Made by a program: the position numbers and the translations under genes
Assembly (NCBI GenBank): GCA_900074885.1
Contig: FJUW01000014.1
Location: 848,095-912,094 of the forward strand
DNA length: 64,000 bases
From: Rhynchosporium graminicola
Lineage: Eukaryota > Ascomycota > Leotiomycetes > Helotiales > Ploettnerulaceae
Reading direction: 5' to 3'
In this document: one piece after another, positions 10,943-23,694 of the stretch
How the letters are laid out: each line of letters starts with the position of its first letter
How positions within the stretch are numbered: the first letter of the stretch is position 1
Notes under the pieces: model-generated
Databases searched by the model: none
The model's input: only the letters and a program-made list of their open reading frames with translations
What the model was told of the DNA's origin: nothing

Positions 10943-13782
10943 TCACGATTCACCTCCACAATGCATGAGCGGAAGCAAAGCACAAAGATTTGGCAATAAG
11001 ATAGCTAGTTGACTGGATCATGTGTTGGGCGATTTGGTTCCTCTGTCCCGCTGTTGTCGAAGCCTACCAGTACCAGGCAAGGGACTTGAAGCTATGCCTA
11101 TTGTTATTGCCTCATCCAGATCCGTCCCATAATGGAGGTTGATGAAAATTAGTTTACTTCATATTCTAGCGCGCCTTGAAAGCTCAGCCACTTAGCAATG
11201 ACGTACTGTTCGACAGTTGCCCATCCAGAACTACGGAGAGCTGGAAATCCCTCATTTCCTGCAGGACCAAATTCGTGAATCTGATCACACATGCCACGTC
11301 AATCTGGGAATCACAAAGATAAAGATAAACGGATGTCTTTTTCGGAAACTCGGGAAGTGCTAATTTGTTAGGTCGGGAGTTGTGGTTTTGGCACCCAGTC
11401 CTGAGCAACTTTTTACATTTAAGACAAACTGTCAAATATATGCGGTGCACTGGTTTTCGAAATTTATCGGAATATGGAGTATACTCTCTAATACTACCTG
11501 GAAGTATTATTCCTCTTAATACCTCACCCTTTTCCCCCTGAGTAACCTCTCATCTCTCATGTCTTTCACATGCGAACGTTTCTTTATCTACCGCCCCACT
11601 ACAATCTCCAAAACCAACCCAAAACAGATTCCCCGGAAACAGGGTCTGGAAATCAAATTGATATATAGCTTTTAGTCCTACAGTTGATGCCACCAATCTC
11701 ATTGCGAGTCAATCACCGCTCGTTTATGCACACTGAGGTGCCATGCGGGCTTGCTTTGAACGCATCTACAGATTTCTTGGCTTCATATCGTAGCCTGCTG
11801 GCATTAATTTTCGCTCGAGGAAGAGCTGGGCTATGATCCAAATGAAAAAGGTAGAAGGACCACACTGTGGTAATCACGTTCACGGGGAGTCGCACATAGC
11901 CTCGTCTTATTTTGCTCCGAAACAATTGTTTCATTCTCTTGAGCACGGAGCTTGGATCGTAGAGAGTTCATCCGATGCCAATACGGAGTTCTCAGAGTCG
12001 TAGATCTAAACATAGATTTTTGTCCGAGCAAGTTTGTGTCTACTGGCTGGTTACGGGCGGGGTTTTATAGCATCGAGGACAGGTAATACGTTTTCTTGTA
12101 AAATAAAATGTCCGCTTCATACTGATTCGCTTGTTAGGATTGTGGTTGTTCGCCTGATACTTGGATGTACTGCGGCCTGCGTAGTCTCTAGACTTGGTCA
12201 CAATCAGAGTTCTCGGTGCGCGCCGCACCTAATTCTCGCTGCTCATACTTTCTATCGCCACTTTGTGTGTCTAAATCTACTCCAGGCAAGGACAATATGG
12301 ATACAAAGTCGGTGAGCAAGACGATCGATTTCTCGTCATCGTAGTAAAGTCTCCCACAAAGATAAAGGGGCAGTTTCTTTGCAGCAACCATGACGCAATC
12401 GTTTTCACCAGTACCGGTGAGAGTACTGTCTCGCATCTGTGCCGCGAGAGGACAGGCTTACACAAGAGATATCCGCATGAAATCCTTCATTCTTCTTCTG
12501 CAACCCAAACACATCCTTCATGACGATTCGCCAAGCACTCTATCAACGCCCTATTAACCCATCACACGCGGACTCTAGACGAAGGAATTATCCCAAGCTT
12601 TCCTGGGCAACGATGACAGTCGTCGAGTTACAGCGACACCGCTTGCCCAGCCACGGCTCGCCTGGAGAATGAACTGAACGATGGGAAAGATAAGCCCCGG
12701 GCTTAGCCAATGGATTGGGATGCGTGTCTGCCTGGCTTGGGTCTGCAGATCTTGGACGTTGACCCCGCGCACAGGAAAGCGAACAAACCTGGAGGCCGCC
12801 ATTGATGAGCAACTACTTCTAGCTGTTGCACAGTGGTTGACAAATTTGGAGTACAGTATGACAATGGTAATATGAAAAAGGATAAGCATACCATGCCGCA
12901 TCTGCTGTATAGTCGAGCTCTCTTGGTAATATCATGAAAAGAAGCTCAGTCTTTCAAACATCGCTCTGTGGCTATTGAAAAATTGACTGATAAACAGGGA
13001 GTCCGTCTGGGCATGATAAGCTCTCCAAACTCACCCCGCTCTCACTGGTCGGGGAGCTCGCCCTGAACTTGAGGGGAGCTGTTGACAGCGCTAAATCGTG
13101 CACGGTGGTGGCTTAGATTCTGTTAGTGCCACTATAAAATAAGGTAGATGACGTTAAGGCGTTTGAGTGGGACGAAAGACGCCTTGTTTTTGCTTGCTCA
13201 AGTGGATGTTGGACGAACTGCCCCCTCTTGCGGCTTAGACCGGCCTTGGATCTGCGGGGCTGAGGGGTTTCCTGGGGACGGTGGATCGGATTTCTGGGTG
13301 CTTGGCGGCAGTGGAGTTTCGTTTGGGGTCTAGTAAAGTAGTTGTAATGATTACAGTGTGAAAAAGTGCCGGTTTTAGTGTGTATGAGGGTGTTCCCTGA
13401 CTACGGTCGGGGGCGTACGAAAGCGAGAAAGTCACAGAGGGGAAGTGAGTCTGGGAATCAGAGAACCTATCACAACCCATGATACCGGCTTGTGGTGTAG
13501 ACAATGGCCAGTCTTGCGTTAGTTTTAGGGGTGGTCCAGTCCAGGCAATCAGTCCCTGAGCATAGCTTAGTGAGAAGTATGAAGGTGGGTATAAAGAGGG
13601 AAAGGTCCCGTGGTTTCTTCAGGTGCAGATTCTTGATTCAAAGTACAACACCAAAGCAGACAAAGAATCTACCTCCGATCCAAACAAAGCAAAATTGATA
13701 GCAAAAAGCGGACTTTATAAGCCAAAGGTTCGACAGGATTACAGAGGACATTAGTTCCCAATACCCGGACACACAGTTCATC
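10943..13782. other. Intergenic region, no supported gene
   Basis: A minus-strand frame at 11184-11450 (contains CLKCKKLLRTGCQNH) looks mildly coding but has no ATG. The segment 12600-13600 is more GC-rich than its surroundings and carries overlapping frames on both strands without motifs; part of it may be the upstream region of the gene at 13783. Confidence 0.45.
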
Positions 13783-14653
13783 ATGCCTGCAACAACGATT
13801 ACCAGTCCTACCACTCCGATTTTCGATGTCAACACACTTCGTACGTTCATCTCAACTGAAACTTACCCTCTACCGATCCAGTCTCCTTGTCCTTTCTTAA
13901 GAATTTCTAATTCCTAACAAATAGAAAGGCCGTCTCTCAAATGCAGGTAGTGGAAGCGGTAGTGGAAGTGCCTCTGCCTCAAATACCGAGACCTACTCAA
14001 CCGACGACGGACCCGAATTGAAAGATGACCCCGCACACAGACAAGATTGGAGCAAAACTACCGCAGCCGACGAATCATGGGCAATCCGCGAGAGACGTCG
14101 ACTGTCAATGTGGTCGAAAGCCGAAATGCCAATCTCGCCAAAGAAAACCACTGGCGGACCTCGCATGGGTTCTGTGCTCTCGGTTTGGGTGCCGGGCAAG
14201 GATAAAGACGGAAATGATATCCTGGTTCACGATTCTGGTGACGAGGCACAAGAGGAGCTCGACAGAATCGCAAACGGAGAGATTGGTGCTGATGGCAAGA
14301 AAGTCGTTGTTGTCGAGGAAGACCCTAGCGAGGAAGTCAAGAAGTTGAGAAGAGAGTTGGCAGAGATGAAGGCTAAGCTTGCGAGGCTGCAACCTGAGGA
14401 GGTTAAAGATGATGGAGAGTTTCTGCTTACGAAACCCAAAGATGTCACTGGTGAGACGGCACGGAGGAAATCGAGAGGGAGCAGAGGATCGGCTGGACAG
14501 GGTGCTGAGCGTCGAGGCAGTATTCTAAGCTTGTGGGCCCAGGGAACGGACAAGCAAGGTAACGCGGTCATCATGCATCGTGACGATGAGTGGAAGAAGG
14601 AGGATGAGGACGTTATCGTTGAGGAGAAGGAGCCAGTCAATGTCAAGTACTGA
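13783..14653 (+). CDS. Hypothetical protein with repeated GS(V/I)LS(V/L)W motifs (254 aa)
   Basis: Exon 1 is 13783-13840 and exon 2 is 13947-14653, with an intron GTACGT...AAATGCAG of 106 bp. The phase-1 junction makes an Arg codon (C|GT) and gives an unbroken frame; the nearer AG at 13924 would cause a stop. The N-terminus is a Ser/Gly/Thr-rich linker. Residues about 60-75 hold RRRLSMWSK. Two related units follow: GSVLSVWVPGKDKDGND and, near the C-terminus, GSILSLWAQGTDKQGNA, each followed by an acidic HDSGDE or HRDDEW tail. Between them lies a short Glu/Lys heptad-like helix (EEVKKLRRELAEMKAKLARL), a probable coiled coil. There is no signal peptide or membrane segment. No family recognised; probably a fungal-specific cytosolic scaffold-like protein (inference). 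Confidence 0.85.
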
Positions 14654-17488
14654 GGTTTTTCTGATGCTTTTGTGGCATCTGTTATGTCTTTATTTGCATG
14701 TTTCTCTTGGCTTCCTTTCGGTTACGTCCCTCGTTTTATGTTTTGAGTATCTTCGAAGAGAAGAATTGAATTGGAAAATCGTCGAGAAAGAAAGGAAGAG
14801 GGAGCCATTATACCCCAGCGAATTGCCTACTTTGCGGGCATTCATTCGATGTATTGTAACGGGTAGAGAATACTATGACTTCAAGCTATGCCCTATGTTC
14901 TCTGTATCACTGTGATCTTTTCTCTTTTTGAAGGACTTGTCGCTTAGAATATCAGAAGCACAGTTGCCTACTCAGTCTTCAGGATCACAACACGTAGCAC
15001 TGTAAGCTGCATGAACTGTTGTTGAACTGGGATGATTGTTATCGCTTGAATAAAGCAATGAAGTATTGCTTATGCGGTACTGAGTGAAGAGAAGAAATTG
15101 AAATGTGTAGATGAAGGAAGATCTGATCAACCCAGCACTATGTGGTTATTCAGCTTGTCTATTGGGTGACGGGAGAGTGATTTCGAAGGGTCCGAAATGA
15201 GTGGAGAATATCGAGGGGAATATTGATGAACTTCCAAGACCAGCGTAGATGCTCAGATAATGCACTAATTACAACCGTTATTTGCTACATGAAATATTTG
15301 ATGGGGATCGCGAATTCGGTGGGGAAACCAACAGTTATGAGTAGTTCAGGTTGAGATCTTAGAGAGATCAAGCCCATTCACGACTCTAGATCGACGAAGG
15401 AAATGGTACGGCTGAGAACGTCACTTTGGATGACTTTGAATAGTCAGCTTTTGCAGAGGCAATGCTGGATCGTCCATAAAAGCCATCATGTCGAAGAAAG
15501 AAACTGTGCACCACATTTCCTACCGATAAATGCTATGTATCCGTCACACGGGATGCTCAATGCACAAGTTCTTTAAGGCGTGAATAGCAACAAAGTAAGG
15601 AGATACAGCTTCCCCGTCAAGAGGAGCGTCCTCATCCATAATTTGCCATGTGGCGAATGTCTTATGAGACATGAATGGACAGTCTTCCGAGATTTCGACA
15701 GAGCGCTATATTCGACGTCTGAGGTGAAGTCCTGCGGAATCGATATTTTTTTTAATCCTCCTTCGATTGCTTAACACTCCGGCCCTGATGAATTGCCGAA
15801 TGAACGTTGCTGCCGATACATGTTCCCCGTGGTCAGCTGGACCAACCTGTCCACGCTCATGCCCCTAAAGACCGGGTTTAGATTATCGATTCCATGAGAA
15901 CACTGCCAGACTTTTCGGGCCATAGCAGAATTCAAAGGCGTCTGATTGGGATAGTTCTATTTCGCGATACAGAGGTGGGGTTCAGACCGATGAAATCTAT
16001 TTCAGGTATGACGATTTGAAGATAGTCGTTGAGTAACGCAAGGTATTCAAGAAATTTCCTTTTAGTTCGACTCGGGAAATATGTAGCAAGGGAAACGTAC
16101 GATCACCACAGAGCTTTTTAGACTTTTTAAGGGACCATAGGAGCTGGAACCTGCATCGACTACCGAAGTAACTTCCGTGGGCCTATACGAGTATCTCGTA
16201 TGATATTCTGTAACCCTCGCTCCAAGACATCAGCTTTTCATGTTTCGCCTGCGCAATCTTATCGCTCCACGGAGGTGCTCAAGACTACGAACGATTTATG
16301 TCTGCCAGAGGTTTGGATCTGGCGATAAATGTCATTGTTGTCTTTTCATTGCTTGCCAACTGCTGCAAAGAATCATCACATTTTTGTTGCGACTCTGGCG
16401 AGTGGAACAACCCCCTGTTTCTTATTCTATTTCTGCTTCATCAATCATTCCGTACAGACAGCTGCGCTCTGAGGTATATCTCTACATCTAAAACGGCCAG
16501 CTATGTTTAGCTGCGCACAAAATATTGCTGTCACGCGGTACCCTTCGTGTATGCTGTACAATCAAAAGAAACGTTCAAAGAGTCCTATTCGCAGTGATCG
16601 TCAAGAGGCTGAAGACGATTTGAGAGGTATTTTTGAGCTCCCTCGAGTTCTCCGGCATGTTAATTGAATCATTCACGCACGTTGAACTCCTGGATGATTG
16701 ACCTGATCTGTCCTGATCCGCTACCAAACTCCGGTTCTGCCAGAATAATCGGATCTTGATCAACAATGTGAGTTGAAACAAACGCTTTATCATTTAGCTA
16801 ATACTGAACAAAGCTAGACCTCCAAGTCAAAAAGAGAAGATTTTTAATAAGATAAATATGACTCTGGTAATAAACCCTGTGATTTACCTGCACCATGCTA
16901 CCTTGTCGACACCTCATGATGCTCGCTGCTCAAACCTTACCAGGGAAAGGAGTAGGAGAGCTTCCCGGTAGAGTAGCACCACCAGCACCTATTTTTCTGA
17001 CTGCAACTCTCCACCGTCGGTTTCTAGTCCTGGATCTAGGAAATAGGTTGTGTCCCCTTTATCGTGTTACCGGTATTTGCAACATTGATCAAGGGCATAG
17101 TGATATGATAGGTGGAGGAAGTAGGTCTATGTGATATGGGAAAGTAGAGAGAACAACAGTTACATGATTTTCAAGGTAAATACGGGGTAAATTCTGGTTA
17201 TAGTGTTAGTCTTACTATTCAGAGACATAGGATTAATATATTAAGTACCAAACTGGTAGTATATATATCAACTTTCGAGTTCGGCCCTTTTTTGACCCTT
17301 TTAATCAACATTTAGCTGCCATTTTATTGAGATCTATTGCATGGGTCAAAGTATATAGTGTCGACTAATAATGCCAGTTTGATCGACCTGGGTTGGGAGG
17401 CGATTCTGGTCAAATTGGGTATTGGTAAGTGTGGATAGATTCACGACTGTGGCTTGAAGCGATGGTCCGAGAGTGGGAAGGCGCAATC

Positions 17489-17572
17489 GAGACTAACTCT
17501 AGTGTATCTAGCAGAGTCAGAGCTACCTTTGTGATTAACAACCTTTTGCTCCTCCAATTATCTCCGAGACGC
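17489..17572 (-). repeat. Degenerate coding-motif repeat, copy 1
   Basis: The minus-strand translation reads DNWRSKRLLITKVALTLLD, related to copies 2 and 3. Nucleotide identity is visible in CAACCTTTTGCTCCTCCAATTAT-type sequence. Spacing to copy 2 is about 820 bp. Confidence 0.6.
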
Positions 17573-18307
17573 GTCGGACCCAAAATGCAACTTCTTTGTG
17601 TACATACAAGGGTGCACGGCTTATCCGAACATCGATTACATCCGTCTATCATCGGAAATATGCATTTGGTTTTTATTGTGCAAATTCACGGACCCCTAAG
17701 ATATCTCCCGAGCCCTTGGGCCCTATCCGACCGCTACTAGTGTTGACAAGGAGGTATAGCTCCCTTCCGAAATCATCCACTGTTCTCGGCGATCTACAGT
17801 ATTTGTCGTCCAATATGGTAACAGCAATCGATAGTCCAGTTCTTCAGATGAGCCTAAAGACTGACGCCGCTTGCCGCTTAAAACCGGAAACTCAACAAAC
17901 GCAGAAACCCACGTGAAGATCATTGAATTCGCCGCAATTGAGATAGTTGAGACACAAGAACTCTCGAGATGCAGAGGTTTTTTCGTTGGCCTCTACTATA
18001 TTATCACGACATGTGCCTTGCACCACTGAGGCGTTGCAAGTCACTCTCATAGGGTGGCACCCTGCTGTCACTGGCATGCTTCGATTGTGGGCTGACTGTC
18101 ATAGATGAGCCTGTACCACATGGGAGTGTTTACTTGGCTCACTCTGTGCACAGTGCTGGTATTGGGTTTAGACATTTTTGGTTTTCATCCAACCATCGCT
18201 TAGCGGCTGTCATGGACGTGCGTTTCGGGGGGTAAACAATAGCTCGCTCAGATTCGTCAGGAACTAAACCGTTTATATGCAACATCATCCAGCGGGAATT
18301 TGCAATT

Positions 18308-18391
18308 AAGACTAGTGCTGGTGTACTTAGTCAAAGCCAGAGCTTCTTGTCTAACTAGCAATCTGTTGCTCCTCCAATTATTTGTGACCAT
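18308..18391 (-). repeat. Degenerate coding-motif repeat, copy 2
   Basis: The minus-strand translation reads NNWRSNRLLVRQEALALTKY. It shares TTAGTCA(A/G)AGCCAGAGCTT with copy 3. Confidence 0.65.
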
Positions 18392-19162
18392 CGCAGGGAG
18401 TTGAGAACTGCCTGATCCACTCTTGAATTCGCTTTTCAATTAATATCAAATCAGGTTTCTACCAGTCAGTCTCGTTTTGCACGCTTAAGCCAACCGTTTT
18501 GCAGCAGATCGGCCACATGCTCGCCTGAAGGTCTTGATAGCTCCCAAACCCTCTTTCAAGGCAACCTTTACTTACCACTTCTACGAGTAAGATTTGCGTT
18601 ACCTCTGTATGCCGTTTACTTTCAGTTATTCCACGAGCTATCCAACTCTCAAATTTCTATATTTCAGCTTCGTTTCAGATCTAGGATCCAGGATCCAGAT
18701 TTAAGATCTAGCTCCAGTACGGCATTCGTCTACCTTCCGGACCCAGTCACAGCCTACACAATTACGCTCTCTCTCTCTACATACATATGTATATATATTC
18801 AGCTAGTGAACTCAGACTGTTTCAAACGCCTATTAGGCTCAGCAGGGTCTTCGTTATGCGAATTAGTCGTTCGATCACAAAATTCGTCTTTCATGATATA
18901 CTCAGTCCGGTTCCCCTCCAACTCGTTGCCTACCGGACCGTGCTCTTTTTACCATCATCCGGCACGAGGTATTACAGTTCAAGCAAGAAATAAGAGTAGA
19001 GGTAAATCATAGTAGAAATATGGATCCCCGTAGATGATCAATCAAAGAGATGAGGATTCACAGTCAGATAATTCATCCGAGAAGGAGGTAAGTCAGTTAG
19101 TCAGAAAGGATGAGTGAGTTAGTTAGTTCCTATGAAGCCCCGAGTAATATGAGGGTACAATG

Positions 19163-19240
19163 GAGATTAGTGCGGGTGTGTTTAGTCAGAGCCAGAGCTT
19201 CTTCTCTAGTCGACAACCTTTTGCTCCTGTAAATATCTTA
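19163..19240 (-). repeat. Degenerate coding-motif repeat, copy 3
   Basis: The minus-strand translation reads YRSKRLSTREEALALTKHTR. It lies about 855 bp from copy 2, upstream of the receptor gene on the opposite strand. Confidence 0.65.
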
Positions 19241-19565
19241 TCCTAGTTTGCGAACTATTCATTTTACAGACGCTAATAATCGTAGACATCCACCAGTCCT
19301 ACTCGGTTGTGTGTCTGGAATGGAGCACAGACCCCACCGTGTCGAAGATATACGCAGAACTAGTCGGTTATCCGGCCAGCCGGGCACCTTTAGAACGGTA
19401 CTTGGTGATATGTTAGCTGGTACCCCAGCTGCGCTTTCGCGGGGCAACTCCCTTCTTGTACTTTAAAGAAATCCCTTTCTACCTCGAGACTTCATCTCAA
19501 GCTTTGAATATTTGGGTGAGGACATGAAGATTTTCTGCACTTGATATACTACAGTCGTCTACACC

Positions 19566-21288
19566 ATGCGTTTGTCATCGATGCTCTCGGCTGCAGCCCT
19601 GCTTGGTGGCGCTTTGGCAGAATTCGATTTCGCTGTAGTGACGAAATTTCCGCTTTGTGCTGTAAGCTGTTTTCTACTCGTCAAAATACTCTGGCTGATA
19701 GTTGTACCAGCTTGAATGTGCCACGACTGTCATACTACCTACATGCAAAAACTTGACAGACATACCGAACTGTTTATGTAGGAGTGACGAACTTCAATTC
19801 GATATTTCGACCTGTGTGATCGGGGCGTGCAATGTGACGCAGCAGTATGGTATGTTTACAGGAATTTCACGAAATTTTTTTCACGCCTGTGGTGCAAACG
19901 ACTCGAGGTACTAATCGGATATAGCCTCCTTGACAATTTTACAAGAAGAAATATGTAAGGGGATACCACAGTCATCTAGGCAAGTGGAAGTTCGTCGAGC
20001 CGTTATTATCCTCGCGGCTTTCACGTACCCAATTATCATACTACGATTCGTTTCGAGGATTATCGTTGCGCGGAAGATTTGGTGGGACGATTGGCTTATA
20101 CTTGCTTCTGTTGTGGGTACTCAAAGAAGAAAGGCCGGGTCGTAAGGCTAATACTGTCCTAGGTCTTCATGATGGCTTTCACAGTTCTACCTCTCTATCG
20201 TAAGTTTCCGTCGAAAACGTTTTAGGCGGTTCTAACGGTCGCGATCAGCTGCTATTGGTCTTGGCCTGGGAAAACACTTCTATGCTGTACCTCCAGCAAA
20301 CATTATATTCCTGCTGAAGGCATGCAAATTTCTTGACACTGATAGTGTAGCCTACTGACAATATTCTGTAGATATTCTACGTTGTGCAGCTCTTCTACGT
20401 CATCCTGCAGGTCCTGTCAAAGGTGTCAATCCTTCTACTTTACGTCCGCATATTTCCCACCCAAAAGTTCCGCCTTGTTCTCAAATTTGCTATAGCCTTC
20501 ATGTTGGTACACGGCGCTGCGTTCTTCTTCATCGTCGCTTTCCAGTGTCTTCCTGTGCGCTCGCTGTGGGATCGCGAAATTCCTGGTAAATGCGTGGATT
20601 TGCAGGCGTTGATATATGCTGGAGCAGGCTTGAGCATTTTTGAGGACTTCGCGATCATGCTTCTTCCCATTTTCGAATTAAAGGGATTGAACCTGAGCCG
20701 CAGAAAAAGAGTTGCTTTGGGTTGCATGTTTGCTTTAGGATCATTGTAGGTTTTTACTCTTGTCATGGATGTGTATAGAGATACTGACCAATATGTAGTG
20801 CATGTGTCACGAGCATTATCCGAATCAAGTTTGTGTCTTCTTATGGCACTACTATTGATTACACCTGTAAGTATTCTCCCCGTCTACTCAGTCTTGAGCT
20901 GACATGCTCTACAGGGTACTATGTCGATGTTGTTATCTGGTCATCAATCGAGACCTTCACAGCAGTCATCTGCGCATGCTTGATGTGCATTCGACCACTC
21001 ATCTCAAGATACTTCCCCAGCGCATTCCCCTCGACGGGCAACAATTCGAGCAAAAGCTGGGGCCAAAAAGCCACATCTGGGGGTCAGCACTCACGACAAC
21101 TTGGTCGCGATTTCGAATCATCCGCTGAAGACAAATCCGCCAAAACCGAACAACCTATCCAATTGGACAGCAATATTACTGTCACTACCGAAAGCCGACT
21201 TTCGTTCGAATCCGAGTATGCCCAGGCAAATCCAGATATGGATGACCATGAGAATTTGGTCAGCCAAGTCCAACCCAAAAAGCTGTAA
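19566..21288 (+). CDS. CFEM-domain seven-helix receptor, PTH11/fungal-rhodopsin type
   Basis: Eight exons: 19566-19661, 19711-19849, 19925-20112, 20163-20199, 20249-20319, 20372-20745, 20799-20866 and 20915-21288. All phases agree, giving 448 aa. Residues 1-18 are a signal peptide. The CFEM module follows with eight cysteines (PLCA|LECATTV...PTCKN...PNCLC...STCVIGACN...EICKG). The membrane part starts at AVIILAAFTYPIIILRFVSR and includes the family motifs WWDDWLIL, LGLGKHFYAVPP, FYV.QLFYV...KVSILLLYVRIFP, GSFACVTSIIRI, Trp-Tyr-Tyr-Val-Asp and ETFTAVICACLMCIRPL. The cytosolic tail is Ser/Thr-rich. PTH11-type receptors sense surface or host cues in plant-associated fungi; the ligand is not predictable. 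The intron at 20320-20371 appears to use a GC donor (AAG|GCATGC). Confidence 0.93.
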
Positions 21289-22780
21289 GAATCCACTTTG
21301 TTGCAGTCGTTTATTCTTTAGCCTTTGTCTTCTCTCGCTATTGCGAGCACTCTTCAACTCGACTTCCTGCAGGTAGCACATCAGCTTACTTGGTGATGGG
21401 TTTCAGGCCCCTCCATATCGTACCTTTATCTCTCCAATCCTGATAACTTCGCTCTTCAGTGGTACACGGAAATCTCAGAAAGCAAGGAGTTACTACGGGA
21501 CGGGATTAGAATTTAGAACTAAGCTCGTCCTTTTGAAAGCTTCGTCTCACGGCATCGACGAGATTACCAGAGTCCGATAACGACACAGAAGCTCTAATTT
21601 AACTCGGCCGAATTTCTTTTTTCACGCAAAAAAGTCAAATCGAGTCCATGACCAGGCTAATTCGAGAGACAATGCGGACGTGGCGATCTCCTGCGGGAAA
21701 ACACAACCGCACCAGAGGACGTCCGTAAACTCAATAGCTCAGAGACATTTTCCTACAAGGCAACAATACCCTCGATATTAGCTAGCGTTTCCCGAACTTC
21801 GAATTTATCCATTCAATTCGCATTCATATCGAGGACAGCTTCCAGTTCTAGCTCGTACTGTATGGTTGAGCGACTGCGAAGCCGAGCAGAGACATCACCT
21901 TTATTTCTTAATCACATCACCAATCAATCAATTCTTTGATGTATCCACTGCAGTTTGTGGAAATTTATGGCTGGAAGATCATAAGTATATTCAGGAGCTC
22001 TACTGGCGGATTGGGCGGAGACTAGTCATTGCTATGACGAGTCTGGTTGCTGGACGGCTAGGCGTTGACTGCTTGTGCGAGCCGACTAGAGAAGATGTTC
22101 ATCTTGAAGGTGTTCACCTCTCTTCCTTCTGTATTCTTCGCCTGGACAATGTTAGTCACTGATTTCCATTCTTGGATTTGTCAGAGCGTAACACATTTGT
22201 ATTCTGGCTAGGATTCCCATATGTTTGAGTACAGGATAAATATACGTTTCAAACCACCTTGTCTTCGTTACGCATAGAGAGAACGAACAACCCTTCATCA
22301 TGAACATTAACATTAACATGTTACAGCAGCGGCCGTCATAAGTCCAACAATGACTGTAAGCCGATCCCTTCATCACAATTACTATTGGCCACTTCCAATC
22401 ATGCACTCGACCGGCTTCTATCTGATCTACGTGCCTTTGCATTTGCACTAGCTTGTTGATATTTTCTGCATAATTTAATGTCTCTACTGTTTAATTGCAC
22501 CAAACTAGAGCTCGGAATCCATTCGGAATTCGCTCTAGATATCACATCGGTGGAACCCTATGTGGAATTCATCCGACGAAAAAAGCTTGTACAGATTTGA
22601 ACACAAGAATCGAATGTAAGAGCTGCTACCCTGAGGTGGATATGTAGGCGGGATGCGGTTGCAGGATTGACGATTTCTGATGCAGTAGTGGTGAGAAATT
22701 TGGTCGCCTGGCCATATTCAAGCTTTCTTAGGAGTGCTTTTGGGGTATCAGAAAATGTGACCATACTTGTTATAACTATG
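21289..22780. other. Intergenic, nothing recognised
   Basis: Short ORFs on both strands (21866-22162, 22152-22448) show no motif or splice structure. Confidence 0.5.
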
Positions 22781-23093
22781 CTATGACAGGTACTTTCCCC
22801 TGCAACATACGGAGCGATTAGATGCGGCAGAAAATTAGCATAGTTAAGCTGGAATTGTACACATTTCTTAGTAGCGGTGCGGACATGAATGCCCCGGACC
22901 ATTGTGGAAAATTCCCGTTGCATCTACCATGATCTCGATAAAATAGGCTTGTTGCAAGATTGCTTTCAGACAAGGGCGCGGATCCTGAGGCAAAGCAGTT
23001 TCAAAGGCGGTAGCCTGTGTGGTTTGCAAGATTACATCATATCAAGGCTTTACTGGAGACTCGATTCTGCACTTGGCGCACAAAGTTAAGATG
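22781..23093 (+). pseudogene. Ankyrin-repeat gene remnant with three in-frame stops
   Basis: From 22876 one frame reads GADMNAPDHCGKFPLHLP, then stop (TGA 22930-22932), SR, stop (TAA 22939-22941), LVARLLSDKGADPEAK..., stop (TAG 23011-23013), then PVWFARLHHIKALLE. The spacing and the words GAD.NAPD..G..PLH and LL...GADPEAK match the ankyrin consensus. A further degenerate unit (FPLQHTERLDAAEN) lies upstream near 22790 in another frame. All three stops fit C-to-T changes (CGA, CAA, CAG). No start or end is visible. It was probably part of a longer ankyrin protein of the kind common in these fungi. Confidence 0.6.
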
Positions 23094-23694
23094 TCTCGAG
23101 CAAAGTTGCAGGAAATTAAAAATCCTGTGATTGCACAATAGAATATTGCCAATTCTTAAAGTCGGCCACTGCAAACGATTATCAAACGCAATATTCCAAC
23201 TGCCGGATCAGGCGCTCAAAATTCTACATCCGTTGACATACCGCGGATATACAAAAATGAGGAAAAAATTCTCAATACCCCGCAGGACTAGCAATAGAAA
23301 CACTCGTTTGCAGTATCGCCTATGCGATGGAACAATAAATAGGACATGGTCCCCATCTCCCGACCAATGGCAGACAGGTATGCGTGTTGATATCAGCCGA
23401 GACTTGGGCGAGAATTGATCTAGAACAGAAATATGCTCGACGGAGCGCCATGTGTGGCACATCATCCTGTCTTCTCCGCATTCGAACATTGCTTGGAACT
23501 CTTTACACGACCACAGGTCTGATCAATGGTCAATATGTCTTATTATCTTTCGTAACGACAGGCGAGAAGTGATGTCTCGTGACGGCGTGACGGTCAATCT
23601 ATCCGATTCTATCAGCAGGCTTAGCATCGATGACTGGAAAAGAAAGGTACAAGAACACAGGCCTCAGCACCGAAAAGCACAAACGAAACAGATT
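23094..23694. other. Intergenic, upstream of the DJ-1/PfpI-like gene
   Basis: Nothing recognised. The frame of the next gene happens to stay open upstream to 23452, but that extension shows no conserved sequence. Confidence 0.5.

Larger units (their letters stand above)
14654..19565. other. Long gene-poor region containing degenerate repeats
   Basis: No intact gene found in about 4.9 kb. It contains three degenerate copies of a short coding motif (listed separately), a palindromic AGATCT/GGATCC-rich patch at 18677-18715, a (CT)n/(AT)n microsatellite near 18768-18800 and several short ORFs without motifs. Confidence 0.5.

Noticed and set aside
14227..14646. 139-codon Ser-rich minus ORF
   Set aside because: Shadow of the real plus-strand gene at 13783-14653.
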